NCBI GenBank assembly: GCA_963555705.1
Contig: OY743169.1
Span: 11,098,014-11,162,013, forward strand
Direction: 5' to 3'
DNA length: 64,000 bases
Source of the DNA: Ligustrum vulgare
Taxonomy: Eukaryota; Streptophyta; Magnoliopsida; Lamiales; Oleaceae
Shown here: piece by piece, positions 10,876 through 22,675 of the stretch
How positions within the stretch are numbered: position 1 is the first letter of the stretch
Layout: the number at the start of each line of letters is the position of its first letter
Made by a program: the position numbers and the translations under genes
The notes under the pieces: generated by a model
What the model was told of the DNA's origin: nothing
The model's database searches: none
What the model saw: only the letters and a program-made list of their open reading frames with translations

Positions 10876-12690
10876 GTTTTAAATATGTAGTCAGCGGATT
10901 TAGGGTTTAGTCAAGCTCAAGAAATAAGAATATGCGGTGAATGACAGTTGTTGCATCAAGTTCCCAGACGTGTGCTCAGTTCTGTGCAATTACCGAAATA
11001 TCCTCCTGTTGTTAACCTTGAACCCTACTGATGTTCCGATGGCTGCCCTCAGATGCAATATATTCAATAAACTACCGTTTTTTTTTATATTATTATTCCC
11101 CTCTTTTCACATTAGATAGATCTCTGATGTTTATTATTGGCTAGTAATTAAAAGCTGAGGTTTGTTTATAGTGTATTTATCTGCTATATAACACCATGTT
11201 TTGTAATTCTTTGGAACGAGTAGATTTTATATTTGAAGTTTACTAATGCTCTTTTATTATGATTTTTATTTTATCTGTGTATAAACTTGCACTTGCAGGG
11301 CGCTTCCCCACTATGATCCATCCCCTCCCCTCTGAGACACCAACCCTAATAGCCTAGTCCATGGCTGAAAATCCTAATGAATGGACCTGTGACAGCAATT
11401 GCTGATTCAAGAATAAAAATGAAAACTTTTCGACATTCTGAAGCATCTGAGCGATTGCAGTTGTGTTTTTGTACATGATAATGAAACCCTTGAAAGCAAA
11501 TTGTTCAGGGAAAGAGAGAATAAACATAAAAAACAAATAGGCTCATTCTTAAGTTTATCATAAACAAGAAAAGGCTGGAATTCTCCATAGGTGCTCCCCC
11601 TTGTCCTCTGCAAATGACAGGTGCCCCAATTGGTCTCCTAGTTTTTTCCTTTAGCCAAACAGAATCTTCCAAAGTAAATCAAACAACCAATTGCCCCCCT
11701 CCCTTGCATTCATTTTTATTTTTAGATTAGAAATTTTTTTCTTCTAAATGCTACTACTTCTTAATATAGACAAGAGCTTTAAGAAGTCATCTTGTATTGG
11801 TAGGACTACAAGTTGGATTGAAAATTTTGATTTCGTTATGAATTTTTTTTCAAAAAAATTTTGTTCCGACCGATCCAAAATTCGAACTTTAGATTTTCGG
11901 ATTTTTTCTAAAAAATTGGATTGAAATTATCAAGAATTTCAAAATTTCAAAACTTTTGAAAATGTTGATTTTTTTTTTCCGAATAAATTCTGAATTTTTT
12001 TGTATTTACATTACAATTAATAATATAAAATTTAAGAAAATAACTTATTTAACAATCAATAATATTAAAATATTATTAATATGATATTTATCGTATAATT
12101 GGCGAGTAACACTTTTACTTTTAGGCGGGTAACACTTTTACTTTTAGAGAGAGTGAGAGAGGGTAGCACTTCAATTTTAGTATACGATTATCATAAGTTA
12201 AGTAAATTGATGGTTAAAAATATTTTATACATCAGATATAATAAGAATTTTTTATTAAATCAAAATTTCAAAATGTGTTATCAATTGTGGTATCATAAAG
12301 TTTGCTTTACTTATTCACTATTTATGTGATAATCAGGTTTAAACTTTGAAGAGCGTGACTAGATTTATTTCTTTACTAGAAAATAAATTTTTAGAGTTCT
12401 ATGATGAAAAAAAATGTAAGAATTGTATTATTGTTGTTCTTGTTTACTTTTATTTTTATTGAATCACGATGGAAAAACTTTTATTAAATCTATTTATAGA
12501 TGTTATGTTATTATTTCTTTATCTTTTATGGTTTGTAACTTTAATTATAGTTTTATTTTTTTATTTTTTTCATTCATTGGGTTATTCACAATTTATCCTC
12601 GTGCGGTCTAGGAGATAACATAAAAATAAATAATACATGGAAGTAGGGTGCATAAACTTGACCTCCATGAATGAGAAAATGAATCAAATA
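10876..12690. other. Non-coding DNA downstream of MIR319
   Basis: The first few hundred bases may be the 3' part of the primary transcript. A 17-bp phrase AACACTTTTACTTTTAG is repeated in tandem at about 12108-12146 with a third degenerate copy. No gene recognised. Confidence 0.5.
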
Positions 12691-12691
12691 A

Positions 12692-13498
12692 AAAGTAAGG
12701 TGGCGTTCTGTTTATATTTTATTTTGTATTTTCATTTTCGAAAATGTTTTGTATTTCCTGTTTTTATTTTTGTTTTTAAATTTGCTAAAAACGCGTTTGG
12801 TTTGTCATTTCTGAAAACTGTTTTTGAAAATGAAAAACTGGAAAACACGTTTTTTTTTTAAATTTTACAGAATACGGCTTAAACTATTTTTAACTAATTT
12901 GCTTGCAGAAAATTACTAGCTCAAACTTAAATTACCTTTCACAATACACTGAAACCATGGTTACATGCAACGCAATAATGTGAGCATTAAGAGTCTATAT
13001 GAACACAGCTTGGTCAAGTTCGGGATTTGAGGAAGCTCTAGTTCTATTAAAATTCAGAAAATGCAAGTTCTTTTAAAACTATCAGAGTCCATTTATCAAA
13101 GCATTTTTTGAAACATAACAAGAATTTTCTCTTAATTTTTTTTTTTGTAATGTTGATATTGAATTCAATAAAACTTTATTTAAGCTTAGTTTCAAGTTAG
13201 AACAATTATCCAAAAGAAAAAAAAATATTTATTTAGGCTTAGTTCCAAGTTAGGATAATTCTTTAAAAAAAAAATCTCAAAACGCGTTTTCCGCGTTTTG
13301 AACATTTTTTTTTGAAATACACACAAAACGCCCAATACGAGGTTTTGGGCGTTTCCTCGTATTGGGCGTTTTGTGTACAATTTTTTTTTTTTTTTCCAAA
13401 ATGCATTTTCGAAAATGGTAAAGAGAACGCGTTTTTAATATTTTCGAAAATAAAAACAGAAAATGATCTCGAAACAGTAAAGAGAATAGAGTCTAAGA
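12692..13498. mobile_element. Non-autonomous element with imperfect inverted ends and internal hairpin
   Basis: The left end (CTGTTTATATTTT..TTTTCGAAAATGTTTT..AAAACGCGTTT) is matched in inverted form by the right end near 13400-13498 (AAAACGCG and TTTTCGAAAAT motifs, then TTTACTGTTT on the minus strand). The right half, from about 13085, recurs at 52700-53140, with the same order of a poly-T tract, the sentence TTCAATAAAACTTTATTTAA, a hairpin and an AACGCGTTTT end. No coding sequence. The superfamily is not assigned. Confidence 0.55.
13321..13376. repeat. Perfect 22-bp-arm hairpin
   Basis: 13321-13342 (ACACAAAACGCCCAATACGA..) is the exact reverse complement of 13355-13376, with a 12-base loop between. 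It is part of the preceding element. The homologous position near 52988 has only a 10-bp arm. Confidence 0.9.
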
Positions 13499-13706
13499 TA
13501 TTAAAAGCAGTAAATAAGGAAAAACCATGCCCCATACAATAAAATTTTGGAACGAAATTTCGAACACAACATTTTTCGATCCGTTCAGTCCGAAAAACAC
13601 CCCTATGTGTTAAATTCGAGTTAATTACACAAAATACCATTCATATTTACCAATAATTTTAAATCTATCACTAACATTTGAAAATGACGCAAACTACCAC
13701 TTATAT

Positions 13707-13872
13707 TTAACAGTGTGTTCAGTAGTTGAAAAGAAATGGTTTATAACCCAAACTATAAATAACACAATTTCTCAAAGCACTTTTTAATGACACATTTTAT
13801 CTCCCCAATTTTTAATACATTTTACCTAGAAAATACAAAAAAAAAGTGCCCGTAGCTACTGAATAGTCCATA
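13707..13872. mobile_element. MITE-like insertion within the left MULE arm
   Basis: This stretch interrupts the left arm relative to the right arm: sequence reading CTACCACTTAT is continuous with AAATTTTTACAC on the other arm. It contains the dispersed family block (on the minus strand, AAAAGTGCTTTGAGAAATTG and TTTATAGTTTGGG). The ends are approximate. Confidence 0.5.
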
Positions 13873-14321
13873 AAATTTTTACACCATATACCATTCTGTT
13901 AAGTTTTTATCCTAATTGCATGTTAAGTGATGACGTGGCGATGATATGTGCTTACCTTCTAGCAAGTTGGCATCACATAAGCATTGAAATGTATATTTTT
14001 TATTTTTATTTTTAATATTTTTATTTTTAAAAGAGGTTACAAATAGGTTACCTTTTTTAATTTTTAATGAGAAATTAAACTTGAAACATCCCAAAAATAG
14101 AAAAATTAAAAATTGAAGAAACGCAAAAAATAAAAAAATCTTTTTCACACACATCAACACCAAGAACGGATACTAACATATACACAAAAAACGCACTACA
14201 CCAAGAAGATGTACTAAATACTCACGATACACCAAAAGAACACACTAACACAAAAATAAGAAATTTCACGTTTCTTGATCTTTAATAATTGTGCTTAGCC
14301 ATGTTTTCAGATCGTCGATCT

Positions 14322-15383
14322 TAGGGGTGAGCTCTATTTTGTTTGGACGGTTTGTAGCAAAATTTCAAATCAAACTGTTTAAAATGGTTTGAATTTTTTT
14401 CAAATCAAACAAAACCGTTTCATTTCCTAAACTAAACCAAACCAAACCATTTTTTGCGGTTTGGTACTGTTAAAAATCGCGGTTTACAATTAAATAAATT
14501 AGTAAATCTCAAATCAAGACACATTCTTGTACAGTAATGCAAGAATGAATTATGAATGATTAATTTATCAATAGCAAAAATCACAGATTTCGCAATCAAT
14601 ACACATCATTGAGTGAAGGATCACACCAACTTTGTGGTCGATAACTAAGAAATGCCCACAACCATTATGCAGATTATGTCAAAAGTTGTTCTTAGATTTT
14701 TTTCGAGATGCAACTCACATTAGTAAGGAGATTATTCTGATAGGTTGCGACTACAAATGAAATTTATTTAAGCAGAACCATTCACATAAATTAAAGATAA
14801 CAGATTGTGTAACTGTAAGAGTATTTATTCTATTCATTATGCTATAAATTTGTGTCCTAATGAATTCTCTTCTAATTTGTTTATAAAGTTCTTCAATGGA
14901 AACTATATACCTCATTTTAACTTTTCTACAGCATTCGATAGTTCTAGTTGGGAATGTGGTTGGTATGCTTATAGGATGGATCCAAGAGGCATAGATTAGA
15001 ATATAACTTAATTCTTGAAAAATCCCACGTTTTTTTGCAATTGACAGATGCTAGAAAATTTTCAAGAACAAGTCCAAATTTCGATAAAAGTTTTTCTATA
15101 ACTCAATACTATTGGAAAAAGAAATCAAAACAGCACTCAAAATAACTTAAAGGAATCAATAACAATCTTAATTTAATAAGCAATACTGAGCTCATTTTTT
15201 ATTTTTTATAATTATTTTAAAATTTGGAGGGTTGCGGTTTGAAACTGCGATTTTTACAATTGAAACCTAAACGAATTTTTTCAAACAAAACCAAACCATT
15301 TTACATTAAAATCGAACCAAACCAAACCATTTGTTGCTATTTGGTTAGGTTTAGCGGATTGACAGTTTATTTGTTCACCCCTA
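14322..15383. mobile_element. Non-autonomous hAT-like element
   Basis: The ends are inverted: TAGGGGTGAGC at 14322 and GTTCACCCCTA ending 15383. Subterminal copies of AAACCAAACCAAACCATTTT and GCGGTTTG lie at both ends, as in Ac/Ds-type elements, which need such motifs for transposase binding. The 8-bp flanks do not match, so the target duplication is eroded or the true ends differ slightly. No transposase frame is seen. It is nested inside the MULE-like element. Confidence 0.6.
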
Positions 15384-15605
15384 ATGTTGGGTATTGAAAT
15401 CAACTTCTCCTCATTATTCACAATCATGGTGGAAATAGAATCGTTGAGATAGTCTACAAAAGATGTAATGCGAGTTTACATACTTTTAGCATGTCTTTAA
15501 CTCATGTATCATTCGTTCTGTTCATCCATTCCTCTAGGAATATAGACAATTTCTATGAAGAATCCATAACCACTTTTAAAGAAAACTGGAAAATTATTTC
15601 TTGGG

Positions 15606-15902
15606 TTAGTCGAATTTGAGGAATCCATTGATGACAAGCTCGTTAAACATGATTCTTGATATTGGATCACATTGCAAATACCTTTGATTGCCGCTGTCGA
15701 AGAAGTTGGAGTCGAATGTCGGAATCATTGTTTTCTTCTTGTTATGAACAAGGGTTTCAGCTACTACTACAATAATCAAAACAGTCAAAACTATTAGTGA
15801 AATGCCTATAATAATATTACGCTTACATGTTTTTATTTTGAAAGCCAATTCCTCTTGTGGATCGACTTTGCCATAGCCCTTGAATGACTTTATCGTGTCC
15901 AA
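15606..15902 (-). pseudogene. Captured N-terminal fragment of a type I pectinesterase
   Basis: The 98-codon frame begins MDTIKSFKGYGKVDPQEE and continues with a basic stretch (KTCKR) and a hydrophobic membrane segment (about residues 31-50, IIIGISLIVLTVLIIVVV). This is the start region of plant pectin methylesterases with an N-terminal signal anchor and PMEI-type pro-region. After about residue 58 the sequence no longer resembles the family, and neither the inhibitor-like domain nor the catalytic pectinesterase domain follows. It lies between the inverted arms of a MULE-like element, so it is best read as a transduplicated fragment. A chimeric small membrane peptide could still be made if transcribed; there is no evidence for that. 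Confidence 0.65.
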
Positions 15903-16459
15903 TGGAACATAGCCAATTTGGTATTTTCAAGATGAAAATGCGAGGTTATGAAACATTTAAGAAAAATATAGTGTAATTTTTGTGATTCTAATTTCAAATG
16001 TTGAGCAAATTTGGAACTTTGTGCCGTTGTGTTAGTATTTTTTTTTTTTGGTGTAGTGAGAATTTTGTTCGTGTTCTTGGTATAGTGTGTGTATTTTATG
16101 TATATGTTAGTATGCGTTTTTTGTGTTGATGTGTGTGTAAAAAAGTTTTTTTTTTTTAATATAGATTTTTAATTTTTCTATTATTTCGGATGTTTCAGTT
16201 TTAATTTTTTATTAAAAATTTTAAAAAAGAATCTATGTAACCTCTTTTAAAAATAAAAAATTCATTTGAATGCTTATGTGACTCCAACTTGATAGAAGGT
16301 AAAGCCAAGTCATCACCACATCATCATTTGACATGCAACTAGGTTATTGTGTAAAAAATTAAATTTTTAAAAATAAGTGGTAGTTTGCGTCATTTTGAAA
16401 CGTTAGTGGTAGATTTTAATTTTTTGGTAAACATGAGTGGTATTTCGTGTAATTAACCC

Positions 16460-17032
16460 ATTAGCTTCTTTTAGCACATGTTTGGAAGGATTTCTACTTC
16501 TATAATTTTTTAAAAGAGCTTTAGGAAGTCATCTTGTGTTAGCTTCTTTTAAAGACTCTTCTAATTATACAAAGTAATTTTAGGAAGTTATTCTATTTTT
16601 ATTTATTTATTATTATTTTTTAACATATACATCATATATTTATAAATCCCAACTTATGCACCTGGGAAGGCTCAAACCCAGGCATTCAACCTGGTAAGGG
16701 GGCATTTTTTCCACTGTGGTAACCCACCTTGGTCCTAGGAAGTTATAATTCAAACAAGAGAAATATAACTTTATTTTCATAAATAAGTTTTTTCTTTTAA
16801 AGTTCTGTCAAACGGTTCTTAGTATGACTCCTATGGGAGCGTAGGAGAGTAGGGATGTGAATATGTTCTTTAATCAACTTTGCTATATTCACTATGAGGG
16901 TCACAATGAAAATGATAATTTGCCTACGTAGCGCAATCCTTGTTTTTCACACATCACATAATCTTTTAAATCAAGTTTAGACGTGCTTAAATTATTCGAC
17001 TTCGATATATTTGTAGTTGAAAAGCATTTCAA
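16460..17032. other. Non-coding spacer
   Basis: AT-rich DNA between the MULE-like element and the tandem target of the Copia insertion. No gene or element ends recognised. Confidence 0.5.
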
Positions 17033-17204
17033 ATTGAAGATTCGAGTTGGTAGAAATTACTAAAAAGTATTATCTAATATCCATGATTACGAGTAAGAAG
17101 ATATTCAATTACCGATAACTAATTGTTGGGAGCGTCTTTCATTTTGACGAAGTTCTCCTTTTCTAAGGAAAATATAGAGCCAAATTGGAGCTTTGAGTTG
17201 GTAG
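17033..17204. repeat. Tandem-duplicated target site of the Copia insertion
   Basis: GAGTTGGTAGAAATTACTAA at 17033 reappears as GAGTTGGTAG at 17195, cut by the LTR element. The remainder of the second unit (GGTAGAAACTATTAAAAAGT onward) resumes at 24508. Rejoined, the locus was a tandem repeat of about 163 bp before insertion. 17200-17204 (GGTAG) is the left target-site duplication. Confidence 0.7.
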
Positions 17205-17657
17205 TGTAAGGATTTTAATCAATCGTGTGGGCTTATATGTGAATTATTGTGTATTGAATAAAAGGTTATCAAATTTGGTTAAGCCCATTTAAAGTGATCT
17301 AATAAAAATTTTATATATATCGGGCTTTAATGTATCTAATTAAATGTATGGGCTTTTATGTGTAGATACCAGGTCATTACCAAATTCATGATGGGCCGGA
17401 TTAAGTTAACTGGCAATACAGTATATAAAGTCGGTTATGGTCCCTGAATCGTACATACTGTTCATTCTGTCTGACATCCCATCATCAGAGAGAAAATACG
17501 GACTACGTATCGATTTAGAAGATCCAAACACCGCAATCGTTCATCGTGAATCATATTTGATTAAGGTACGCTTCCGCTTCAGTTATTTAATCTTGATAAT
17601 TCAGCATGATGATTTTGGATCCTGGATAAATAATTATCTATGAAAATTTAACTAACA
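17205..17657 (+). repeat. 5' LTR of Copia element 1
   Basis: 453 bp, TG...CA. It contains a TATA-like GTATATAAAG near 17419, a plausible retroelement promoter, and ends just before the PBS. Confidence 0.9.
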
Positions 17658-17659
17658 AG

Positions 17660-17672
17660 TGGTATCAGAGCC
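17660..17672 (+). other. Primer-binding site of Copia element 1
   Basis: TGGTATCAGAGCC, complementary to the 3' end of plant initiator tRNA-Met, two bases after the LTR. This is standard for plant Copia elements. Confidence 0.9.
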
Positions 17673-18219
17673 AATCATCAAGTTGGATTATCAGATCTAT
17701 TTTTTAATCGTGTGATTTGGACCGAAAAATCAAAGTTTTAATGGATTCCCGAAAAATTATTAATCCAATTCAGTTATGCATATGTATATATTTTGAATTT
17801 GGGTCGACACTGCCAACTCGTATATATTTCAGATCCGGGTTCATAATATGAATATATTGAAATTTTGATTTTGAAAGGATTAAGGTTTGGAACTTAAGCA
17901 ACGAACTCACTGCCGATTTTGATGTGTGTGTGTATATATATATATATATGATTTCGGATTTGTATGTATGTGTATAATTTCAAAATCATGTATATTTTTT
18001 GAGTCCGACTTTGGATTGTTGGAGTTTGGGTGGATGAATCTGGTTATGGGTTATGGAATCTGTATGTATGAATTCGAATTTTGGGACGGATTTGTGTATA
18101 TGCGAAATCAGAATCTGTGTTGAATATGTGGATTTTCTGTGTATGTATATGTTCCTGTACGTATATACCTTTCAAAAACAAATACTGATTTGATTTCGTA
18201 ATGGGATTATGAACATTAA

Positions 18220-18515
18220 GGAATCTGTGGATTTGTGTTGAGATTGGGTTTTGTTCGGTTGTTGAATCGAGTGGTGTGGGCCGTGGCACGATTGCCATCG
18301 CCACTTGCGGCAACGACGCTCGATGCAGGAGAGCAGCGCCATTCCAAGAATGGGGCTGGCGCTGCGCGGCGGTGCCCTAGGAGAGCAGAGCCGGATATGG
18401 CGCTGCAGCGCCGGGAGTCGCAAAGGCTGTCGCTGGAGGTTGTGCATCTTCCGGATTTGGAGGCGACGGCGGCGGTTACTAGGGTTTGCAGTTGCAAAAT
18501 CAGATTTTAAGGCAG
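18220..18515 (+). other. GC-rich insert in the Copia leader
   Basis: A GC-rich island (GCGCTGCGCGGCGG core near 18360) stands in otherwise AT-rich leader DNA, between the PBS region and the minisatellite. It opens overlapping frames on both strands that look like composition artefacts. It could be foreign sequence picked up by the element, but no homology is recognised. Confidence 0.4.
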
Positions 18516-18579
18516 GGGCTTGTCTTGGAAATTAGAAGTATGGAAGGGCCTCTTTTGCAATTTTGGATAATTATGTTTA

Positions 18580-19330
18580 ATTGCACCTCTGGTCCTCCTA
18601 TTTTGTTCCTTAATATATTTAAAACCCTACAGTTATGAAATTATTTAAGTTGACCCTCAAAGTTCTGGAATTTTCGGATTCAGCCCCTAATATTTGATTT
18701 TTTTTTAATTTGGTCCCTAATGTTTGAAAATTTTCAAATTAGTCCTTAAAGTTTGAGAATTTTCTAATTCGATCCATAAAGTTCTGAAATTCTCTAATTT
18801 GGTCCATAAAGTATGAAAATTTTCATTTTCAGTCCCTAAAGTTTGAAAATTTTCTAATTCAGTTCCCTAAAGTTTGAAAAATTTCTAATACAGCACCTAA
18901 GGTTCTGAAATTCTTTAATTTGGTCCTTAAAGTTTGAAATTTTTTAAATTCAGTCACTAAAGTTTGGAAATTTTCAAAATTGGTCCTTAAAGTTTGAATT
19001 TTTTTTAATTAAGTCCCTAAAGTTTGGGAATTTTCTAAATTGGCTCCTAAAGTTTGAAAATTTTCAAAATCAACCTTTAAAGATTGAAAATTTCCTATTT
19101 TGGACCCCTAAAGTTTAATTTTCTTTCAATTGGGACCTAATGCTTGGAATTTCTCTAAATTGGCCAATAAAGTTTTGGGAAAATTGTAATTTAAGCCCTT
19201 CAAGCTTAAAATTTTACATAATTGGCCACATAAAGTTTAAGAATATTGCAATTGACTCTCTTAACTTAAGGATTGATTTATTCTAAAGTTTTGAATTCTA
19301 TAATTCAAATCCTAAAGTCAAAATATATGC
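18580..19330 (+). repeat. Leader minisatellite, about 35-40-bp units
   Basis: About twenty degenerate copies of the sentence TTGGTCCTTAAAGTTTGAAA with AATTTTC spacers run through the untranslated leader. The alternating AGTCCCTAAAG and GGTCC-TAAAG variants keep the order. Such arrays are common in leaders and LTRs of plant LTR elements. Not coding. Confidence 0.75.
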
Positions 19331-19464
19331 AAATCAGTAGATTTCAATTTCAAATTTTGGTACATCGGAATCTTTTGAGAAATATAATATTCGAAAGTAA
19401 GTTAGTTGAAGCAACATGTTGCCAGAGTAACATCTCTTGTGGATATTAATTAACTTTGAATATT

Positions 19465-19870
19465 AGAAGGTATTTGTGTGTGTTATTCATTGCGGATATT
19501 GATCGGCCCAAAGGAAGGTCAATATTTGGCTAGAATTTCACATGCACTTGTGGGGATAAACACGAGGAAATTATTTGGTTTAACGTGTGACCAATAAATC
19601 GGTCCAAAGAAAGGTTTATTGGTTAACATGTTTTTTTGCCAGTGTTTGGTCACTACACTAAGGGAAAATTAGGTGTTTGTGTGTTATTTCATGCGGATAT
19701 TGATCGGCCCAAAGGAAGGTCAATATTTGGCCCGAATTTCACATGATCTTGTGGTGATAAATACGTGACGGTTATTTGGTTTTACGTGTGATCAATAAAT
19801 CGGTCCAAAGAAAGGTTTGTTGGTTGACATGTCTTACTGTCAGTGTTTGATTACTACACCAAGAGTACCA
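19465..19870 (+). repeat. Direct duplication, two copies of about 205 bp
   Basis: The block containing GCGGATATTGATCGGCCC, AAAGGAAGGTCAATATTTGG, AATCGGTCCAAAGAAAGGTT and CAGTGTTTG.TCACTACAC occurs twice in succession just upstream of gag. Confidence 0.85.
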
Positions 19871-20118
19871 CTTACAAGTCAATATTTCTGTCCAAAGACT
19901 AAATATTGATGTTGTGCTAGGTATCTTGTGATGGGCCCTACCATTGTCTGAAAGTATGATATGCATAATAAGGTACTTATGTGAGCTATTTTATTTAAGT
20001 GTTCTCTATTCGGTTTCAAATTCTGTTAGTAGTATATCTACAAGCTCAAATTTAATCCCTGTATTTATGGAACAAACTTCAAGGATCAAAACAAGAACAT
20101 TAACTTTTCGTTGGCTGC

Positions 20119-20720
20119 ATGGATCTAGATCGTGTACTAAGGATTGAGCAACCTGCTCCTCTTACGGATGAAAGTTCATCTAATCAAATGAGGAATTTTG
20201 AGAAGTGGGATTGCTTAAATTACGTGAGTCTCATGATCATTAAGTGCGGCATTCCGGAAGCCTTTAGTGGCATAGTATCTGAGGAGGTAAATGATGTCAA
20301 TGAATTCCTTGCCGAAATTAAGAAACGTTTTGCGAAAAACGATAAGGTTGAAACAAGTACGCTTATGCAAAGCTTGATTTCAATAAAGTATAAAGGCAAT
20401 AGGTAAATAAGGGAGTACATCATGTAGATGTCTCACACTGCTTCAAAACTTAAGGAACTAAAACTCGACTTGTCTAATGACTTGCTCGTGCATTTGGTAT
20501 TGATATCGCTTCCTGCACAATATAGTTAATTTAAGGTTAGTTATAACTGTCAAAGTAGAAATGGACTCTAAATGAGCTCATTTCATAGTGTGCAAGCTTC
20601 TTTCACAATTCAGTCAATTTAAGGTCAGTTGTAATCAAAGGGAGAAATGAACTCTAAATGAGTTCATTCTATTTTCTGTGCAAGAGGTAGAAAAGTTGAA
20701 GCAGGACAGAACTGAAATCA
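20119..20720 (+). pseudogene. Copia gag remnant (UBN2-type)
   Basis: The open part (20119-20406) begins MDLDRVLRIEQPAPLTDESS and includes FEKWDCLNYVSLMIIKCGIP, VNDVNEFLAEIKKRFAKND and TLMQSLISIKYKGN. This is the N-terminal gag region of plant Copia elements, which forms the nucleocapsid. The frame then meets a stop at 20404-20406, and the expected continuation (REYIM..MSH, ASKLKEL, LSNDLLVHLVLISLPAQ) is readable to about 20530 with further stops. The CCHC zinc knuckle is not seen. It is not functional. Confidence 0.85.
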
Positions 20721-21149
20721 CTTGGCAAACACCTCTAAAGATAAGGGTAAGAAAACAAATAAAGAAAATAAAGTTGTTAAGGGGCTATTAATTTTATAAT
20801 CCCACACTTAAGTCAATTTTTGAAACGGGAATTACAACATTTTTGAGGATGTTGAGTTTGGGGGAGAAATAAGGTTAGAGATATTGTCTTTAAGGAAGAA
20901 GTTGAGGAATGATCGGTTTCGATTCCTACTGTTGCTTTTGACAATGTGCAAGTTTTTATGGATGTCATTGATCAAGAAGCATATCCGGAACCTCAATTCG
21001 ACAATATTGAAGAACCTCCCATCCAAAATAAGGTAAATTTCAGAAGTGCAAACTCAACAACCTCAATAACTAAAGCCATTAAGGAGATCCACGAGAGAAA
21101 GGAAAAATGCTATTCTGGATAATTTAAATAGTATTTCTTCAAGAACATA

Positions 21150-22675
21150 AGGAAATAATGGAATGGTGGAAGATAGTTCAATCAATTCCATCAGGCCATG
21201 CAGGGTCCTAACTCTCAGAAGTGGATTGATGCCATAAATAAGGAGTATAAGCATATGCAAGACAAAAAAGTTTGGGATCTTGTCCTATTACCATAAGGTA
21301 CGAAGTCTATTGGTCTTAAATGGATTTTTAAACCAAGAAGGATTCAAAAGGTAATGTGGAAAGATATAAGGTTCGTCTTGTATCTAAGGGCTTTACACAG
21401 AATGATGGCATTGATTATAAAGAGACTTTCTCTTTGGTTTCAATGAAAGACTCTTTCAGGAAAGTTAGGTTGTTGCACATTTTGACCTCGAGTTACATCA
21501 AATGGATACGAAGGTGACGTTTCTCAATGGTGACATTGATGGGACGATATGGTTTGCAAATTAAAGAAATCCATTTATGTACTCAAGCCAGCTTCCCGTT
21601 AAGGGTAATACAAATTCATCAAGTAATTATCTCATTTGGTCTTGAGATTAATGTTGTTGATGGTTGCTTGTATTACAAGTTCAGTGGGAGTAAGTATATT
21701 GTCCTGGTTTTATATGTTGATTATTGCTTGCCACTAATGATATAGGTATGTCACATAAAATTATGAGATTTTTTGTCAAGGAATTTTGAGATTAAAAATC
21801 TTGGTGACGTCTCTTTTGTATTAGGAATTCAGATACACTGAGATTGTTCTCGGGGTATTCTTGAATTGTCAAAAAAAGGCTATATCGATAAAGTACTTAA
21901 GATAATTGGCATGCAAGACAGTAAATCAGGGAACACTCTTATGGCTAAGGGAGACAATTTAGTCTCAACTAATGCCCGAAAAGTTATCTTAAAGAAATGC
22001 AGAGGATCCCATATAGTTAAGTTATAGAAAATCTGATGTTTGCTCAAATTTGTATGCGTTCGGATATTGCATACATTGTTGGGATACTAAGGAGATATTT
22101 AAGTAACCCTGGGATGGATCATTTGGAAAGCAGCTAAACATGGGTTATAAGGTATTTAAAGAGAACGAAAGATTACATTCTCACATACAGAAAATCGGAT
22201 CAGTTGGAGATCATATGGTATTATGATTCCGATTTTTGCTAGATGCCAAAACAGTAGAAGATCCATATCAGGCTACATCTATCTGCTAGTTGGAGGAGCT
22301 ATTTCCGGAAGGAGTACTTAACAAACACTTTAGCTTCTTTCACTTGGCAGCACAGTTTGTAGCAATTTTGGGGCATCTAATTGTGGAATATAGCTGCGAA
22401 ATTTTGTCACTGAGCTGCATATTTTGTACGGTATAGAAAGACCACTAAAGTTATATTGTGACAATAACTCAGCAGATTTATATTCCAGTAACAACATGAG
22501 CTCAACTAAGTCAAAATACATTGACATAAGTTCTTGGTTGTGAAGGATACAGTTCAGAGTGGACAAGTGTCAATAAGAGCACATAGGGACAAACTCCATA
22601 ATTGCGGATCCGCTTACTAAGGTATTACCACCCAAGGTCTTTCATGAGCACAATACTCATATGTGTGTTGTATTT
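21150..22675 (+). pseudogene. Copia pol remnant: reverse transcriptase and RNase H
   Basis: Motifs in order across several frames: SQKWIDAINKEYKHMQDKKV near 21215; IGLKWIFK; FDLELHQMDTKVTFLNGDID near 21480-21540 (RT core); VLYVDYCLPLM near 21710, the position of the YVDD catalytic box but reading YVDY; FVLGIQIH; KKGYIDKVLK; then GGAISGRST near 22295 for RNase H, and IADPLTKVLPPKVFHEH near 22600 at the C terminus. Many stops and frameshifts break the gene. Integrase and protease are absent upstream. It is an inactive relic. Confidence 0.85.

Larger units (their letters stand above)
13618..16459. mobile_element. Mutator-like element with long inverted repeats and captured gene piece (Pack-MULE candidate)
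   Basis: The left arm (13618 to about 14225) and right arm (about 16030-16459) are long inverted repeats. Outer ends read GAGTTAATTACACAAAATACC and, reversed, GGGTTAATTACACGAAATACC; inner matches include AGGTTACAAATAGG/AGGTTACATAGATT and AACATATACA. The flanking nonamers gttaaattc and attagcttc agree at 6 of 9 positions, compatible with an eroded MULE target duplication. The interior holds a pectinesterase N-terminal fragment and a nested hAT-like element. No transposase is present. Long arms plus captured coding sequence fit a Pack-MULE; a fold-back element is the alternative. Confidence 0.65.

Noticed and set aside
10937..11119. 60-codon frame in the MIR319 transcript region
   Set aside because: It has no conserved motif and sits after the hairpin; miPEP-type frames would lie upstream of it.
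13263..13640. 125-codon minus-strand frame
   Set aside because: It crosses the perfect hairpin and homopolymers of a non-coding element; the related copy at 52898 does not keep the frame.
14322..15383. 8-bp target duplication for the hAT-like element
   Set aside because: The flanks gtcgatct and atgttggg do not match, so the call rests on inverted ends and subterminal motifs only.
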